From: Crocodylus rhombifer
Taxonomy: Eukaryota; Chordata; Crocodylia; Crocodylidae
Length of the DNA stretch: 64,000 nt
Direction: 5' to 3'
Assembly: GCA_038503035.1 (NCBI GenBank)
Contig: JAVSML010001167.1
Location: forward strand, 767,903-831,902
Within the stretch, counting starts at the first letter, position 1. Each line of letters opens with the position of its first letter. Both the position numbers and the translations under genes were made by a program. Of the stretch, positions 1 through 11,835 are shown piece after piece. Below the pieces are notes generated by a model, which did not search any database, had not been told where the DNA came from, and saw only the letters and a list, made by a program, of their open reading frames with translations.

Positions 1-124
1 TCCCTTTGGAACCACTTTTTAGATGGTCTAAAAGAATTTGTATTCAAGAAAGAGAACTAGACAAGTAAAACAAAAAGCATAAGGGGGGTTCCTATTTGAC
101 GTGTTTTTACCATTTTGAAGATAC

Positions 125-440
125 AGAGCAACCCGTGGCCTATGAACCAGATCTGGCCCATGTTGCAAATTTGGTGACAGGGGAGTGGTGACAGTGTTAA
201 TGGCCCTGCTGCCAAATTCCCTGACCTGTGGATGCCTGGCAGGTCACGCAGCATGACCCTGCATGCTCTGTTGGGTGCATGGCGTTGGGGCAGTGCAGGG
301 CCTGATCCAGGCATGCAGGGCCAATCAGAGGCAGTGCAGTGCCGGATCTGGGTGTCTGGGGTCCAAGCCCACACTGACCCTACAAGGAATCCAGCCAACA
401 AACCAGTCCTGCATCACTCATCCAGCCCTTGGGGCCAAAA
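125..440. mobile_element. Possible hAT-like non-autonomous repeat
   Basis: This moderately GC-rich block shares short phrases (ctgctgccaaat, a 'ggcccatg' block, 'cagggcctgat') with two better defined repeats at 37342-37845 and 42774-43136. No terminal repeats or target duplication could be fixed, so the ends are approximate. Open frames crossing it on both strands have no recognisable protein features. Confidence 0.3.
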
Positions 441-449
441 CATTGAGCC

Positions 450-2505
450 TCTCTGATCCAGAGGAAAAACGGGTTGCTTTGTACGTACACTCTCTCCACA
501 CCTTTCCATTTTAGGATTCTACCAAGTGTTTACACTCAATAAATGAAGGCACTATTCACACTTTGGTTAGTTCTAGTAACCAGCATAAGTATTCTCCCTC
601 TGAGAAGTGCAAGATAACCTCATCTTGTTTCAGTCATCACAAGACCCCAGATGAAATCACATCCTATTTTTGCTGTTGTTTGAAAAGCTTTAGTCCTAGT
701 CCAGTGCCATATGCAGACCTCAATGCTGCACAGAAATCAAAGCACAAGATGTAGACTAGAAGGGATCTTGTAAAAAATGTTACTCAAATGATTTCCATGT
801 AAAATACAAGTATAATGGGGATGGAAGAGTGTATTTTCCAATATTAAACATAGCTTGTTTGAGATTACCCTTTAGAGATACATTACAATAAATGAATCGC
901 TGAAGTACATGTAATGTACCAGAGGACATTTTTTAAATCTTTAAGCTGGAAAGAATAATCAATCGTTTACATGCATCTTTAATTCCATGAAAAATGCCAA
1001 TTGTTTTGTAAAGAGAAACAAGACGCATGAGATATTTAATGTTTAAATAAAAATGCTTTTAAAAGCTTTATCTTAACGAAGAACATCTAATAAGCTCACA
1101 ATGAGTGCTAATGAATGAGTCAATTTTAATATGCACCATGTTTCACTGGAAGAGCATGACTGTTTATTCCATTCTGAAGCTTAATTTTGTCCTCAGTTGA
1201 CATTCCCAAGAGGCAAAGCTAAACATATACAGGGCTATCCAGTATTATAGATCCAGATGAATGCAGAACCCTGATGCAAGTCTCAGTCAGCTGATCCACA
1301 GTTGAGGGGGTGGCAAAGCATTTGACTCCAAAGTTGCACACTGTTGGCAAAGATGGAGCATAGCATTAATGGCTTCATGTCCTGACAGATAGGTTGTGCT
1401 GGGGCGCATAATGCCCATAGGATGGAGGCATCTGCCCTGGAAAAAAATACTTTTTTGAATGTCAGCCTGGAAAAAAATAGTTTTAGGGGTTTATTTTGGT
1501 TTGTCCTCAGATTTTTCATCTCTTGGCAGTGGCAATCCTGTCACTTGGCAACTGGGTAATTCCACTGTTTGCTGCTCCATGGCTCCAGTCCTATTCCCAG
1601 CCTGCCTTTCAGCATACTGACAAACATATAGTGCAAGTGTGCACTTTAGCATCCTTACTAAGGATAGCCAGATATTAAAGATAATTTTTTGACTCTTCAG
1701 CAGCAACAACAGAATTCTACATGTAGTTAAGCTAACTGGCTAATACTCCTTATTTCAGGGCAGATCTTGCTTTTTTTCTCCTTTTCCTTTTGGCAGCCAT
1801 TCAGGTTTAGTTTGTGTTCCACCTAGTCGTTACTGTTATCTCCACCCAGAAATGCAAGAACCCAGGTGTAGTATATCCCTCACCCTGCCTCCCACCCTCT
1901 TGTGCTTTCTCTATTAATACTTAGTCCATACTCCACTGATGTCAATCAGCATTTTTCCATTGAATTCAATGAGCACAAAACCAGGCCCCGAGGCCTCCTG
2001 CCATGCTCTGACCCTGCAATAATGCCTAAACAATAGCTTGTATTCCGTCTCTTTCTTATTGTGGGTATTTGTTCTCCATTTGTCTCTGTGCTGTTTTGCA
2101 TTTTAATGAGTAGGGTTCCTGGGTGGGTTATGTCTGGAGAAATCACAGTATCCGATGCCTGAATGGCTTATCTTAGTCCACTGACAAAAGCATCTGCCTA
2201 ACTGTATAAAGGGATCCCCACGCTCTAGAAAGGGTAAGTTAGATCAAGTGGATCTCTGTTCTACAGTTTCTGAATTGCTTCTGCTACCTTCATGTGCTCA
2301 GATATCTTAACACTGTACTGCAGCATAGCCACACCTTGTATAATTAGCAACCTTCATTGGCAAGAATCAGCCTGAAACAACATTTAACATAGTCAGGCAC
2401 AGCTAGCAAGCCCTTCAGAAAAAAAAATCTGTCAACGACCCAAACATGCAATGAATCCCAGCTGGAATCTTGCACCATTCACCCTTACATAAGGGTTTCA
2501 ATTCT
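450..2505. other. AT-rich intergenic DNA, nothing recognised
   Basis: There is no long reading frame with protein-like composition, no terminal repeats and no RNA gene that I can see. Short open frames of 60-80 codons here are of the size expected by chance. It could hold regulatory DNA, which cannot be judged from one sequence. Confidence 0.5.
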
Positions 2506-2511
2506 GGCAAT

Positions 2512-2699
2512 AATCATAGAGAGTTAGGGCTAGAAGGCACCTCAGGAGGTCATCTAGTCCAACCCCCTGCTCAAGGCAGGACCATCCCCAACTAGATCAT
2601 CCCAGCCAAGGCTTTTTCTAGCTGGGTCTTAAAAATCTCCAAGGATGGAGCTTCCACCACTTCTCTGGGTAACCTGTTCCAGTGTTTTACTAACCTTCT
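2512..2699 (-). mobile_element. CR1 LINE 3' fragment (distal part)
   Basis: Reads on the minus strand as the end of CR1 ORF2 plus the tail. The plus-strand text shows the reverse of the CR1 terminus (tcatagag, then gtccaaccccctgctc) followed by the codons for the 'NRLPREVVEAPSLEIFKTQL' region. It is cut by the hAT at 2700-2915 and resumes at about 2924. It is 5'-truncated and not functional. Confidence 0.85.
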
Positions 2700-2915
2700 C
2701 ACTGGCAATGTGTAGGGGGTACAAGCAGGTGCATGTGTACCCCCTAAGATTGGCCACGCATCCCCTAGAAGCTCCAGCCATGAAACCAGAAGTGCTGGAG
2801 GAAGTGTACTTTTGGTTTTCTTGCTGGTGGTTCTGTACTTGGTGATCGGCCGCTGGGGGACCCCACTGTTGGTGATCTGGTGCCCCCCAGACTCAGGAGG
2901 CACCAGTTGCCCATG
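2700..2915 (-). mobile_element. Non-autonomous hAT element inserted in a CR1
   Basis: A 216-bp insertion splits the CR1 tail. Its ends (cactggcaatg / gttgcccatg) match, in reverse orientation, the ends of the 327-bp element at 31595-31921. It is flanked by aaccttct and accctcct, which agree at 6 of 8 positions and fit a diverged 8-bp hAT target duplication. The interior holds no transposase frame. The open frames across it are chance or CR1-derived. Confidence 0.7.
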
Positions 2916-2923
2916 ACCCTCCT

Positions 2924-3000
2924 AGTAAGAAAATTCTTCCTAATAACTAACCTAAAGTTTCCTTGCTACAACTTGAGACCATTGCTCTGTGTTCTACTAG
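2924..3000 (-). mobile_element. CR1 LINE 3' fragment (proximal part)
   Basis: Continuation of the CR1 tail beyond the hAT insertion. The text 'aagaaaattcttcctaat ... cttgagaccattgctct' aligns by eye with the intact copy at 60680-60745. It is joined abruptly to a hAT fragment at about 3000. Confidence 0.75.
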
Positions 3001-3201
3001 AGCAATTCTTCTGTTGCAAAGAACTCAGAAAGGCCACAGCAGGACAGAATATTTTTAATACCATGAATTCCTATTTGAAATCTCTAGGTCTATCTTGTGA
3101 ATCGTGTTAGCACACCTAATGGTGCTAACACTGTGTAGCATCCTGCAGCATCCTTGAGAAGATCTCAAGGCACCGCCAGTTTCTACAGTTAAGAATCACT
3201 G
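3001..3201 (+). mobile_element. hAT fragment, right half
   Basis: The text matches by eye the right part of the complete element at 59279-59592 ('gagcaattcttctgttgcaa', then a 'ctcaaggcaccgcc' region). It ends in aagaatcactg, the hAT-type terminus, followed by atttagag, an octamer with a central TA. The left end is missing where it meets the CR1. Confidence 0.6.
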
Positions 3202-5160
3202 ATTTAGAGGATTAGATGCATCTTTAAATATCATATCTATTATTTGATAAATTGGATTTATTGATAAATAAAGATTTTTTAAAAAGAAGACTATTAATTT
3301 GTATTTAGTACCAAAACCCAAATTTATATGTCCTCCAGGGGACATGGAACTACAGTATTCATTCCTTTAAGGTATTATACTATTTCATATCTAGGAAGAA
3401 AAGACTGATTTACACACAGCTTCTGAAACAGGAAGCTTCTTTTTTCTTCCCTTCTTTGTTGTTGTTGCTTTTAACTCCATAGTAGGAGTTGGCTGGAAGG
3501 GACCAGGTTGGAGAGAAATTGGTTTCCTAAAATGCTGAAAGGAGAAGGCATTGCTCTTTTTTCCATAGGCCAGGACTGTATGGCTGGGGGCTGCATGTGG
3601 TGCTGGCACAAAAGGCCCTGACCTACAGCACGGGCCATGCACTGCGGGGATGCCCCCACTTCACTCTTCCGCCACTCCCTCCCAGTCCCTACTACCATGA
3701 GGGATGCTGTGCCACAGTCCCTCACTGTGCAGACAGTGCATTCCTCTACCCCCTGAACAGTGCCTGCAGTGCATGGTTTTCCCCTTCCCGTCTCTTTGGC
3801 CCTCTCCTGCTGCACAACAGTGGAAGAGACAACAGCTGGGGCTTGAGGGCTACATGCAGCCCTTGGGCAGCCAGGTGGACAGCTCTACTCTAGGCTCTGT
3901 TGTAGAAAACATTCATGTTGGTATTGCATAACATAGGTTAACACAAGCTTTAAATAAACTCAAAGTTTCATTCCACAGGACTACAATGTTTCTTGATTAA
4001 AGCCAATGCAAAAAATCAGAATAGTCTCCTATACCCTTCACAACAGTGGAAGTGTTGAACAAGAAAGACTTATTCTATTTTTCATTATCATCATCTTTAT
4101 TTCAACTTGTTGCCAGATTTTATGAAGCTCTGAAAGGTACAGATCAGTAGTCAATAACTTCTGAGGAGTGGGAAAGAGGGAATGGAGATCAGCTCTCTGT
4201 GTATAAATCTTCAACTTTTATCTCAAATCATAGCTTCCCAATTTATTTATCTGGCTGCCATTGCTGCAGTATCTGTGCTCCTTACAAATCCTGCCCACCT
4301 GCAAATAGGGAAGGTCTGTGACTCCCATTTTACAGATGCAGAATAGGCACAAAAGAGACTGAAGGTGACACTGAAAATCTGTGCTGGATCTGTGAAATGA
4401 ACCAAGTCTCCAACTAGCACCCTCACCAGCAAGCCATCCTTCCCTTCTAAAGTCTAAAGAGGAAAAACAAAACCACTATTAACTCAGTAAAAATCTAATC
4501 TAAGATATATAATCTCTACTTCTGAAAGATATTTAACACAATATTCCACTACTTGTTGCTGCAGAATCGGTATTCAGAACTTTATTTTCTTACCATACAT
4601 TTTTACTGCAACCACAAGAAAGCAGCTTTATTAGTAGCTTATTTATGCAGACACACTCAGATATAATTCTTCTGTAAGGAATTTATTTGGAATATTTAGG
4701 TTTTTTTCAGTGTTGCCAGTCTGTTACTTATCTTGTTGAGAACTATCCTTGAAAAGGTTCTTAAAAATCTCCCTTTTGGCTTTGGCCCACTACACAGTTA
4801 TTTTCCTTCCTCAGTCTCCTCTTTTCATTTTCAGTCTATTCTACTCATGTTTCAGAGAATATTTCTCCATCTCTAAAATATATTGCTGAATCCCTACCTC
4901 AGACTTCCATGCTTAGCAGTTTTCTCTAATGCTTGAATACTTTAAAGAATTTCACTCCTAGAATAATGTTCAGTACTTCAGAGACTAATCATGTTTTGGG
5001 CCCAGATTTTCTACCCTTTCCCACATTAGGCATTCCTTATGAATCTAGTACTCTTATCAATATCAGTGGGTCTGTTATATTTATGGAGAAAACTGTTGTT
5101 CTGTGTGAACAAGGAGGTCGAAATCCAACCTTTAAAAAAGTCACCTATTCTATTCACCTA
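3202..5160. other. Intergenic DNA with a MIR-like SINE
   Basis: Apart from the MIR-like remnant near 4265-4420, no gene or repeat was recognised. The open frames at 3391-3931 lie in a locally GC-rich patch on both strands and show no conserved motif. Confidence 0.4.
4265..4420 (+). mobile_element. MIR-like SINE remnant
   Basis: The stretch 'cccattttacagatg' at 4325-4341, followed by 'aggcacaaaagagactgaaggtgac', matches the conserved core and 3' half of the MIR family as I know it. No intact polymerase III promoter was identified, and the limits are approximate. Confidence 0.6.
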
Positions 5161-5172
5161 GGGCATGTGTAC
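5161..5172 (+). mobile_element. Left terminus of a split inverted-repeat element
   Basis: The 12 bases gggcatgtgtac form the left end of a short element whose body resumes at 8233-8421. The hAT at 5173-8232 inserted within its terminal repeat and duplicated the last 8 bases. Compare the uninterrupted relative at 44768, which begins gggcatgtctat. Confidence 0.65.
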
Positions 5173-5248
5173 TATGGCTGTGCAAAGCTTCAGTCCCTGA
5201 TTTGATTTGGTGGAGATTCAGCCCAATTCAGCAGCCGAATCTCCAAAT

Positions 5249-7560
5249 CCAAATCATAGATTCACAGATGCTAGGGTCAGAAGGGACCTCAACAGATCAT
5301 CGAGTCCAACCCCCTGCCTAGGCAGGAAAGAGTGCTGGGTTCAGATGACCCCAGCCAGATGCCTCTCCAGCCTTCTCTTAAAGACCCCCAAGATACGGGA
5401 CAGCACCACCTCCCTTGGAAGCCCATTCCAAATTTTGGCCACCTTTACCATGAAGAAGTTTTTGTGGATATCTAGCCTAAATCTGCTCTCTGTCAGTTCA
5501 TGACCATTGTTCCTTGTTACCCCAAGAGGCACCCTGGTTAACAGAGCATCTCCGATTCCTTGCTGCATCCCCCTAATGAATTTGTAGGCAGCCACAAGAT
5601 CACCTTTCAGCCTTCTCTTGCGGAGGCTGAAGAGGTCTCGGTCCCTCAGTCTCTCCTCATAGGGCTTGTCCTGTAAGCCCCTGACCATACCATGAGGGTC
5701 TTCCTCTGGACCCTCTCGAGTCTATCAACATCCTTCTTGAAGTACGGCACCCAAAACTGGATGCAGTATTCCAACTGTGGTCTGACCAATGCTGCATAGA
5801 GGGGAAGTATCACCTCCTTGGATCTATTTGTCATCCATCTGCTGATGCATGATAAAGTGCAGTTAACTTTGCTGATGATTTCGTCACACTGACAACTCAT
5901 GTTCATCTTGGAGTCCACTATGACTCTGAGGTCCCTTTCTGCTTCTGTGCTGCTGAGAAGGTCACTTCCCAGCCAGTAGGTGTGCTGGATATTTTTGCGC
6001 CCTTGTTGAACCACATCCTTTTGTGTACTGCCCACATTTCTAACCTGTCCAGGTCTGCATGCAATCGTTCTCTACCCTCCAGAGTGTGCACTTCACCCCA
6101 CAATTTAATATCATCCGCAAACTTGGACACTCACATCCAAGTCACTGATGAAGATATTGAAGAGGACAGGTCCAAGGACCAAATCGTGGGACCCCACTAC
6201 CCACATCCTTCCAGGTCAATACCGACCCATTTACTACCACTCTCTGGGTGTGACCTCTAAGCCAATTTGCCACATACCAGACCGTGTAAACATCCATGTC
6301 ACAGCCTCTTAATTTATTTATGAGAATAGGATGAGATAATGTATCGAAGGCCTTGCTAAAGTCCAAGAAAACAACATCCACCTGTATTCCTGTGGCTAAG
6401 CATTTTGTGACTTTGTCATAAAAAAAACAAGATTGGTCAGGCATGATCTACCTGCTACAAATCCATGCTGGTTTCCCGGCTGCATCATTTTTCCCGCTGG
6501 AATCCCACAAATATGATCCTTCATAATCTTTTCAAAGACCTTTCCAAGGATGGAGGTGAGACTGACTGGCCTATAATTATTTGGAACCTCCCCTTCTTGA
6601 AAATGGGGACCACACTGGCCCTTTTCCAGTCCTTCAGGACCTGACCTGAGTACCACGAGCGCTCAAACAGCTGTGCCAGTGGTTCTGCTATGACACTGGC
6701 CAATTCCTTCAGTATCCTTGGATGCAGCTCATCTGGGCCTGCTGAGCTGAACACATCCAATCTATCCAAGTGACTCTGCACCAAGTCAGCATTGACAGTT
6801 GGTGGGCTGGTGTCCCTCTGATGTCCATCTAAGAACCCATTCAGAGACTTATCTTGATGCCTGTTCAGAAACACCGAGGCAAAAAACTCATTGAACAGCT
6901 CACCTTGTCCCCCTGTCTGTCACTATTTGCTCCTTTTTGTTCAGTAGGGGTCCTATGCTTCCCTGCGCCTTCCTTTTACTCCCTACATACCTAAAGAAAA
7001 AGACTTTTTTTGTTGACTATAATTTGTGTTGCCAGCCTCAGGTCTGTAGTTGCTTCGGCTTTTCTAACTGCCTCCCTGCAAGTGTGGGCTAAGTAGGTAT
7101 ACTCCTTCTTGGTAGCTTCCCCCTGCTTCCACTGCCTATATGCCTTCTTTTTTGCCCTTAGGCTCCCCTGGATTTTCCCTGTTTTAGCCAAGGAAGTTTT
7201 TTGGCTCCTTTCCCCCATTTCCCTTGTACTGGGATAATCTCCCTCTGCGCCCGATGGATCTCTTCTTTAGAAATGACCACCCTTCCTGGACTCCCATCTC
7301 ACCAATACTCTTCTCCTGCAGTGCATCATTGACTAGACCCCTAAGCACACTGACGTTAGCCTTCCTAAAGTCAAGCACTTCCACACTACTAGTTATCTTA
7401 CCCACCCTATGCCGTATGGTGAATTCGACTGATTGGTGGTCACTGTCCCCATGGTGACCACCAATCTGCAGCTCCCCTACCAGGTCCTCTCCTGTAGCCA
7501 ACACCAAGTCCAGTAAGGCATTCCCCTTAGTGTGACCGTATACCACAGAGGATACCCTTT
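5249..7560 (-). mobile_element. CR1 LINE, 5'-truncated, within the hAT
   Basis: On the minus strand the order is the C-terminal part of the endonuclease (GNALLDLVLATGEDL, GDSDHQSVEF, about 7546-7430), the linker, then reverse transcriptase pieces (SAGPDELHPRILKEL about 6760, NNYRPVSLTSILG about 6580, FLDFSKAFDTLSHP about 6370, KFADDIKLWGEV about 6115). The C-terminal domain and CR1 tail end near 5254. Several frameshifts and stops separate the pieces, so it is dead. Flanking copies of aatctccaaat (5238-5248) and aatctctccaaat (7561-7573) look like its target duplication. Confidence 0.9.
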
Positions 7561-7599
7561 AATCTCTCCAAATTGATCCAGAACCCTCTAAGTCGATTC

Positions 7600-8110
7600 A
7601 GACGGATTCAGCAATTTGGATGTAGATACAGCTTTAAATGTTTTTCTACATACCTCTAGGTAGCAGGGGCTCTGATCACTGTGGTGCTGGGGCAGATTCA
7701 GCATCCCACAGAAGCCCAGGGTCTCCCCACCGTGCTTGGCAGCAGACCCAGAAGTGGACCAGAAGCACTTCCGGTTCACAACCTGGTCCACAGAGGAATG
7801 TGCAGGGGGTTCCCCCACATCCTCCTGGGTCTGGGGGAGGGCACCTGGGGTCCCCCTGTGGCTGATCACCAAGCTGGAGGGGCGTGGGGGGCCCCCCAGT
7901 GTGCTCCCTGGCAGAGGACCAGAAGTAATTCCAGTCCACTTCTGGGTTGACTGTTGAGCATGCTGGAGAGCCCTCCGCACTCCTGTGGGATGCTCCATGT
8001 GCCCCAGCACCGCAGCAATCACAAGCTGAGCCTGCTACTTCAAGGTATGTAGAAAAAACTTTTAAAGCTGTGCCTGTTCCCCAAATTGTTGATTCACTGA
8101 ATCAGCATCA
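7600..8110. repeat. Long imperfect palindrome inside the hAT
   Basis: The segment around 7640-7735 (tttttctacatacct ... ggtgctggggc ... catcccacag) is repeated inverted at about 7975-8060 (ctgtgggatgc ... gccccagcaccg ... ggtatgtagaaaaa). The inner parts also mirror one another: cagacccagaagtggacc against ccagtccacttctgggttg. The turn falls near 7850. This foldback symmetry explains why both strands carry open frames of 70-144 codons here; none looks like a protein. Confidence 0.75.
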
Positions 8111-8240
8111 AATCTTTAGATTTGAATTTGGCCGAATTGAATCAGGGACAGGGAGCTGAATCAACGGATCAAATCACTGTCCCCAATTTGGGCTGAATCT
8201 GAATTGAATAGGGCCCATTTGGCACAACCCTAATGTCTAC

Positions 8241-8421
8241 ATGTTCATTAACATGCTGTAATTACAGAGCATTAAGTTTAGTACTTGTAATAACAGGTAG
8301 TAATTTAATGTGCCGTATCTTGGCACTACTGCACAGTAGCTCCAACGCACACTTTTTTTGTGATGCTAATGTGCAATAGACTAATTCTACTATGCATTAA
8401 GCATCTTGTGTAGATGTGCCC
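8241..8421 (+). mobile_element. Body of the split inverted-repeat element
   Basis: Continues the element begun at 5161. The body shares 'catgttcattaa', 'gtaattac', 'attaagtttagtac' and 'gtactaacttc'-like blocks with the copy at 44768-45014. It ends tgtgtagatgtgccc, the inverted counterpart of gggcatgtctaca. It is flanked on both sides by cta, which may be a 3-bp target duplication but is not confirmed by other copies. Confidence 0.65.
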
Positions 8422-8424
8422 CTA

Positions 8425-9860
8425 GAGTATTAAAGCTTAGTCTCCAAAGGTATTTTTGGGTGTGCTCACATGCATCAGATCTAAATTCAGAAAAAAATCT
8501 CAGTGATTTTTCAACTGGGGAGCTGTGAAATTCAGAAATGTTAGAGAGGGATAGAGGGCTTGAGGCTAATGAGGTTGAGAACCATTGCTTTAGCTGGTGC
8601 CACATAAGGGCCATGCAGGCAGGGCCTCACCTTGCTCTTTCTACTGTCTGCACTCTCCCAATCCCCATCCTGTACCTCAGGGGGCCTGGGAGCAGGGAGG
8701 GTAAGGGCAGCAGCAACCTCAGAGGAGCAGCCACAAATACCATCAGAGTAGCACAGGGTTTGTGTGAAGGAGGCAAGCATTTATTTCCTCACATGAAGAT
8801 CTTGTGGCATACTTCCACTGGTCTCACAGCACACCCTTTTGGAATCATTGGCCTAGACAATACTCTGCCCATCATCACAACTTTGGAGAAAAGTACTGGT
8901 GTTTGAACGGGCTATTTTCATCTAATGAAATGCTGAAATTTAGATGATTCATTGGACTGAACACCAAGGATTTGAACCCACTTCTCCTGAAGCCAAGTGA
9001 AGCCCAAGTGAGATTTGTTATGGTGATCTGATCTACTCCAAATGTTGCTAGCTCCATAATGTACAAACACTACATGTTTACTGTGCAAAGCCTTGTACTA
9101 ATCTTGCAAACATATGTATGTAGCAACTTCACATATGAGTATATTCATCCCAATTGTACTCATCCAAGAAAATTATTCACATTCAAAGTGGTTTCAGGAT
9201 TAATTCCCTTTTGGTTCTATAACCTACAATAATTAATTCCAATTCTATAGTTTTTTTGCACTGACAAGCAAAAGAAAATGTGTTTCTTCACTTAGTCCTC
9301 GGCACTGGACAGTACACAGGAAGCTTGTGCACAAACTGTAATAAAGATATTTTTGAAAAACAGATTTAAATCCTCTAAATGATTGGACTGAGTTGAACAG
9401 ATTTTTGGCATTATTTACAGCCCAATCATTGTTCAGCCTCTGTACTTGGAAGAGCAATTAAGACTTCTTTGGAGGCATCCTTACTTGAACTCTTAAGATA
9501 ATAAAAACACTCCCCCATAAGGCCATACTAACATATGGTTTTCTTAATGACAGCACAAACAAGTCACCCACTCAAACACATTTAGGAGGAAGACACGAAC
9601 AAACAATATACTTCTACAAGTTATTTGTTGGCACTGATAAATCAAACATACACAACCCCCCCAAAAAACCTACATATATCCCCACCAACTCTAAAACCCC
9701 CCAACTGTACAAGCTGCATAGAACACACAAAATATGGAGAATAAAATGAATGTTTTATACTGAAACATCTAGATATTCCTGAACATTAGAAAGCCACAGT
9801 TTATGGAGTGCTATGCAGTGAATCTGTGTGTCAAAAGTATCAAGACACTAATACCCAATT
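8425..9860. other. Intergenic DNA, nothing firm recognised
   Basis: No gene, terminal repeat or LINE text was recognised with confidence. The segment near 8560-8850 contains 'gaggttgagaaccattgctttag', which resembles a hAT terminus, but no partner end was found. Confidence 0.4.
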
Positions 9861-9867
9861 TAGAGTA

Positions 9868-10435
9868 ATAGAAAAGTAGGAATGGAAGGGATCCCAGGAG
9901 GTCACCTAGCCCAACCACCTGCTCAAGGTGGTTTAATCCCTGCCTTAAACTACCTTAGACAAGTGTCTGTCTCATCTGTTCTTAAAAGCTTCCAGAGATG
10001 GAGATTGCACATCTTTTCTCGGTCAGGGGTCAGCAACCTTCAGCCATGGCATGGATCTGGTCTGAAGAGCCATTGCATCCAGCAGGGAGAAGTGGTGGTG
10101 GAGGAAACTTTCCCTGGGGTGTGGCAGGGAGAAGCATCAGTAGTGGATGGGTCTGAGTGCCTACTTCTTATTCAAGCTGTGTCCTTTTGGCCCATGGTCT
10201 GAGGAAGCTGCTGACCATGGCTCTGGGTAGTTTGTTCCAATGCTTGCACATCCTAATACTGGGAAGGTTCTTCTTGATATCCAACCTTAAATTTCCCCTG
10301 TTGTAGTTCAAAACCATTACTCCCTGTCCTGTTCCCTGCAGCTGCAGGGAATTATCTATCACCACCTTCTTTATAACCACCCTTCAGGTATTTGAAAACT
10401 ATTATCAAATCCCTTTCAGTCTGTTTCTATAGATG
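9868..10435 (-). mobile_element. CR1 LINE 3' fragment interrupted by a hAT
   Basis: Old minus-strand CR1 tail. The plus-strand text 'aagggatcccaggaggtcac' starts the tail, and 'aaccttaaatttcccctg' with 'tatttgaaaactattatc' mark the C-terminal ORF2 region. Residue pieces such as NLRLDIKKN and CKHWNKLPRAM are still readable. The element at 10024-10220 splits it. Confidence 0.8.
10024..10220. mobile_element. Short hAT element within a CR1 tail
   Basis: The ends are caggggtcagc and, inverted, ccatggtcagc (8 of 11). The flanks ttctcggt and ctctgggt agree at 6 of 8, and the CR1 text reads continuously once the insert is skipped. It is 197 bp and non-coding. Confidence 0.7.
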
Positions 10436-10540
10436 ATCTTAATACTATCAGTTTCTCACTGGTTTCAATTTGAATGGCATTTTTTATGGCGTTGAAGTAC
10501 AATACAAGCAAACATGCCCTTTTTATTCCTTGGTTTAGAA

Positions 10541-10727
10541 CAGGGGTGGGCAATTATTTTGGGCAAAGGGCCACTTACAGAATTTTGGAAAGCCATAAAG
10601 GGCCGCATGACAGGCAGCCCAGGGCAGATAAATATTCATTTTCTAAAATTTTTAGGGGCCCCATGAGCTGAATAGAATGGCCTGGTGGGCTGCATCCAGC
10701 CTCTGGGCTGCATTTTGCCCACACCTG
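10541..10727. mobile_element. Short hAT element (CAGGGGTGGGCAA ends)
   Basis: The 187-bp unit has termini caggggtgggcaa and, inverted, caggtgtgggcaa (12 of 13). The 8-bp flanks gtttagaa and gtttagat agree at 7 of 8 and have a central TA. It has no coding capacity. This is one of the clearest complete elements in the window. Confidence 0.85.
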
Positions 10728-10749
10728 GTTTAGATGCAGCTCATCACCC

Positions 10750-11230
10750 AAGCTACAGCTGCTTCAGCTGCTTGCCTAGTAGCACCTGCAGGAACCAGAC
10801 ATAGATAAGACTGTCAAATCAGATCATAGGCAGCCAGGTCCAGGGTCAGGCAGAATGAACAGAATCCAGGTACAGGCCAGGTCGGAAAGCCAGGCATTCA
10901 GTCCAAGAACAAGCTGAGTCAGGAAACAGGGGATTGGGCAGAATATGGAGTCAGAGGGTGATCCAGGTCAAGTAGCCAGAAGGACCAACAAAGAGCAAGC
11001 AGAGGCACAGCAACACAGTCTAGATAAGAGCTGAGCCCTGTTGCACAGATACTTCCTGGTCCAAATCAGGGACTTATATGGGAAAGAGTGATGTGTCAGT
11101 TAACCCTTGCTGGCCAATCCAGTGACAGGGAGTGGGCAGGTGGTAAGGCCTGTATCCAGGTTTCCAACCACCTGTATCCAGCCTGTGCAATTAACCAGAG
11201 AGGTACCAGACTGAGATGAGCAGCTGATCC
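10750..11230 (-). repeat. Unclassified dispersed repeat, copy 1
   Basis: Read on the minus strand, this block shares runs such as 'cctgactcag', 'gttcttggact' and 'cctggctt' in the same order with 21700-21850. The class is uncertain: it could be part of an old LTR. The ends were not found, and 11230-11697 beyond it has no recognised content. Confidence 0.45.
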
Positions 11231-11697
11231 AGGCAGGTTGAGGTCCTGGGTTTGAAACTTCAGCCTGAGAGATTCAAGTAGCTTTTACGGTTTACCACCA
11301 TGTCAATTAAAGCTGATCAGAATCACCTGAGACTTTAAAGCCCAAGGATACTTACTGTTGCAATGGGAATTTTTGGTAATTTTTCCCAGCATGGACAAGG
11401 CCTGATGAAAGTAGGACACAGGCAAAGGTTTTTGAAAGAAAGCAGATAACAGTGCTGTCCTGTTGTCAGGATACAATGATCTCTGAAGTGGATGCTACAC
11501 TACTTTCATGCAGCTTCTCCTGCTGGGTCACTGCTAAGTTGCTGTGGCAGGTTCTCAAAAATACTGCCACCATGTGCTTTTAATTTCCTTGGCTCTCAGT
11601 CAGCTCCAGCCACTGTCTTTGGCTGTAGTTTTCCTGGCACAGTTCGTTGGTACAGAATGACGGTCTACTAAGCCTTTATGGAAATGGGAACCACAGC

Positions 11698-11702
11698 CCT
11701 GT
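11698..11702 (+). repeat. Target duplication CCTGT, left copy
   Basis: The five bases cctgt lie directly before the TGT end of the LTR. An identical cctgt lies at 13064-13068 directly after its ACA end. Confidence 0.75.
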
Positions 11703-11835
11703 TGTCACGGAGTCACGGAAGTGCCCCGTGACTGTGAGGGTGATTGGCAGAGCTGCCAATCACCCGGGCAGCTCAGGTGCTGGTTACCAGGGCGACCAGG
11801 CGGGTCACATGGCCAGAAGGGGGCAGGGCCAGGCC

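Larger units (their letters stand above)
5173..8232. mobile_element. hAT foldback element, interrupted by a CR1
   Basis: Terminal inverted repeats are tatggctgtgc on the left and tagggttgtgc on the right (reverse complement), agreeing at 9 of 11. The flanking octamers atgtgtac (5165-5172) and atgtctac (8233-8240) agree at 7 of 8, which is the hAT target-duplication length. The element's own sequence is 5173-5248 and about 7561-8232; the rest is the inserted CR1. The right part contains a long internal inverted repeat. No transposase is encoded, so it must have been mobilised in trans. Confidence 0.8.
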
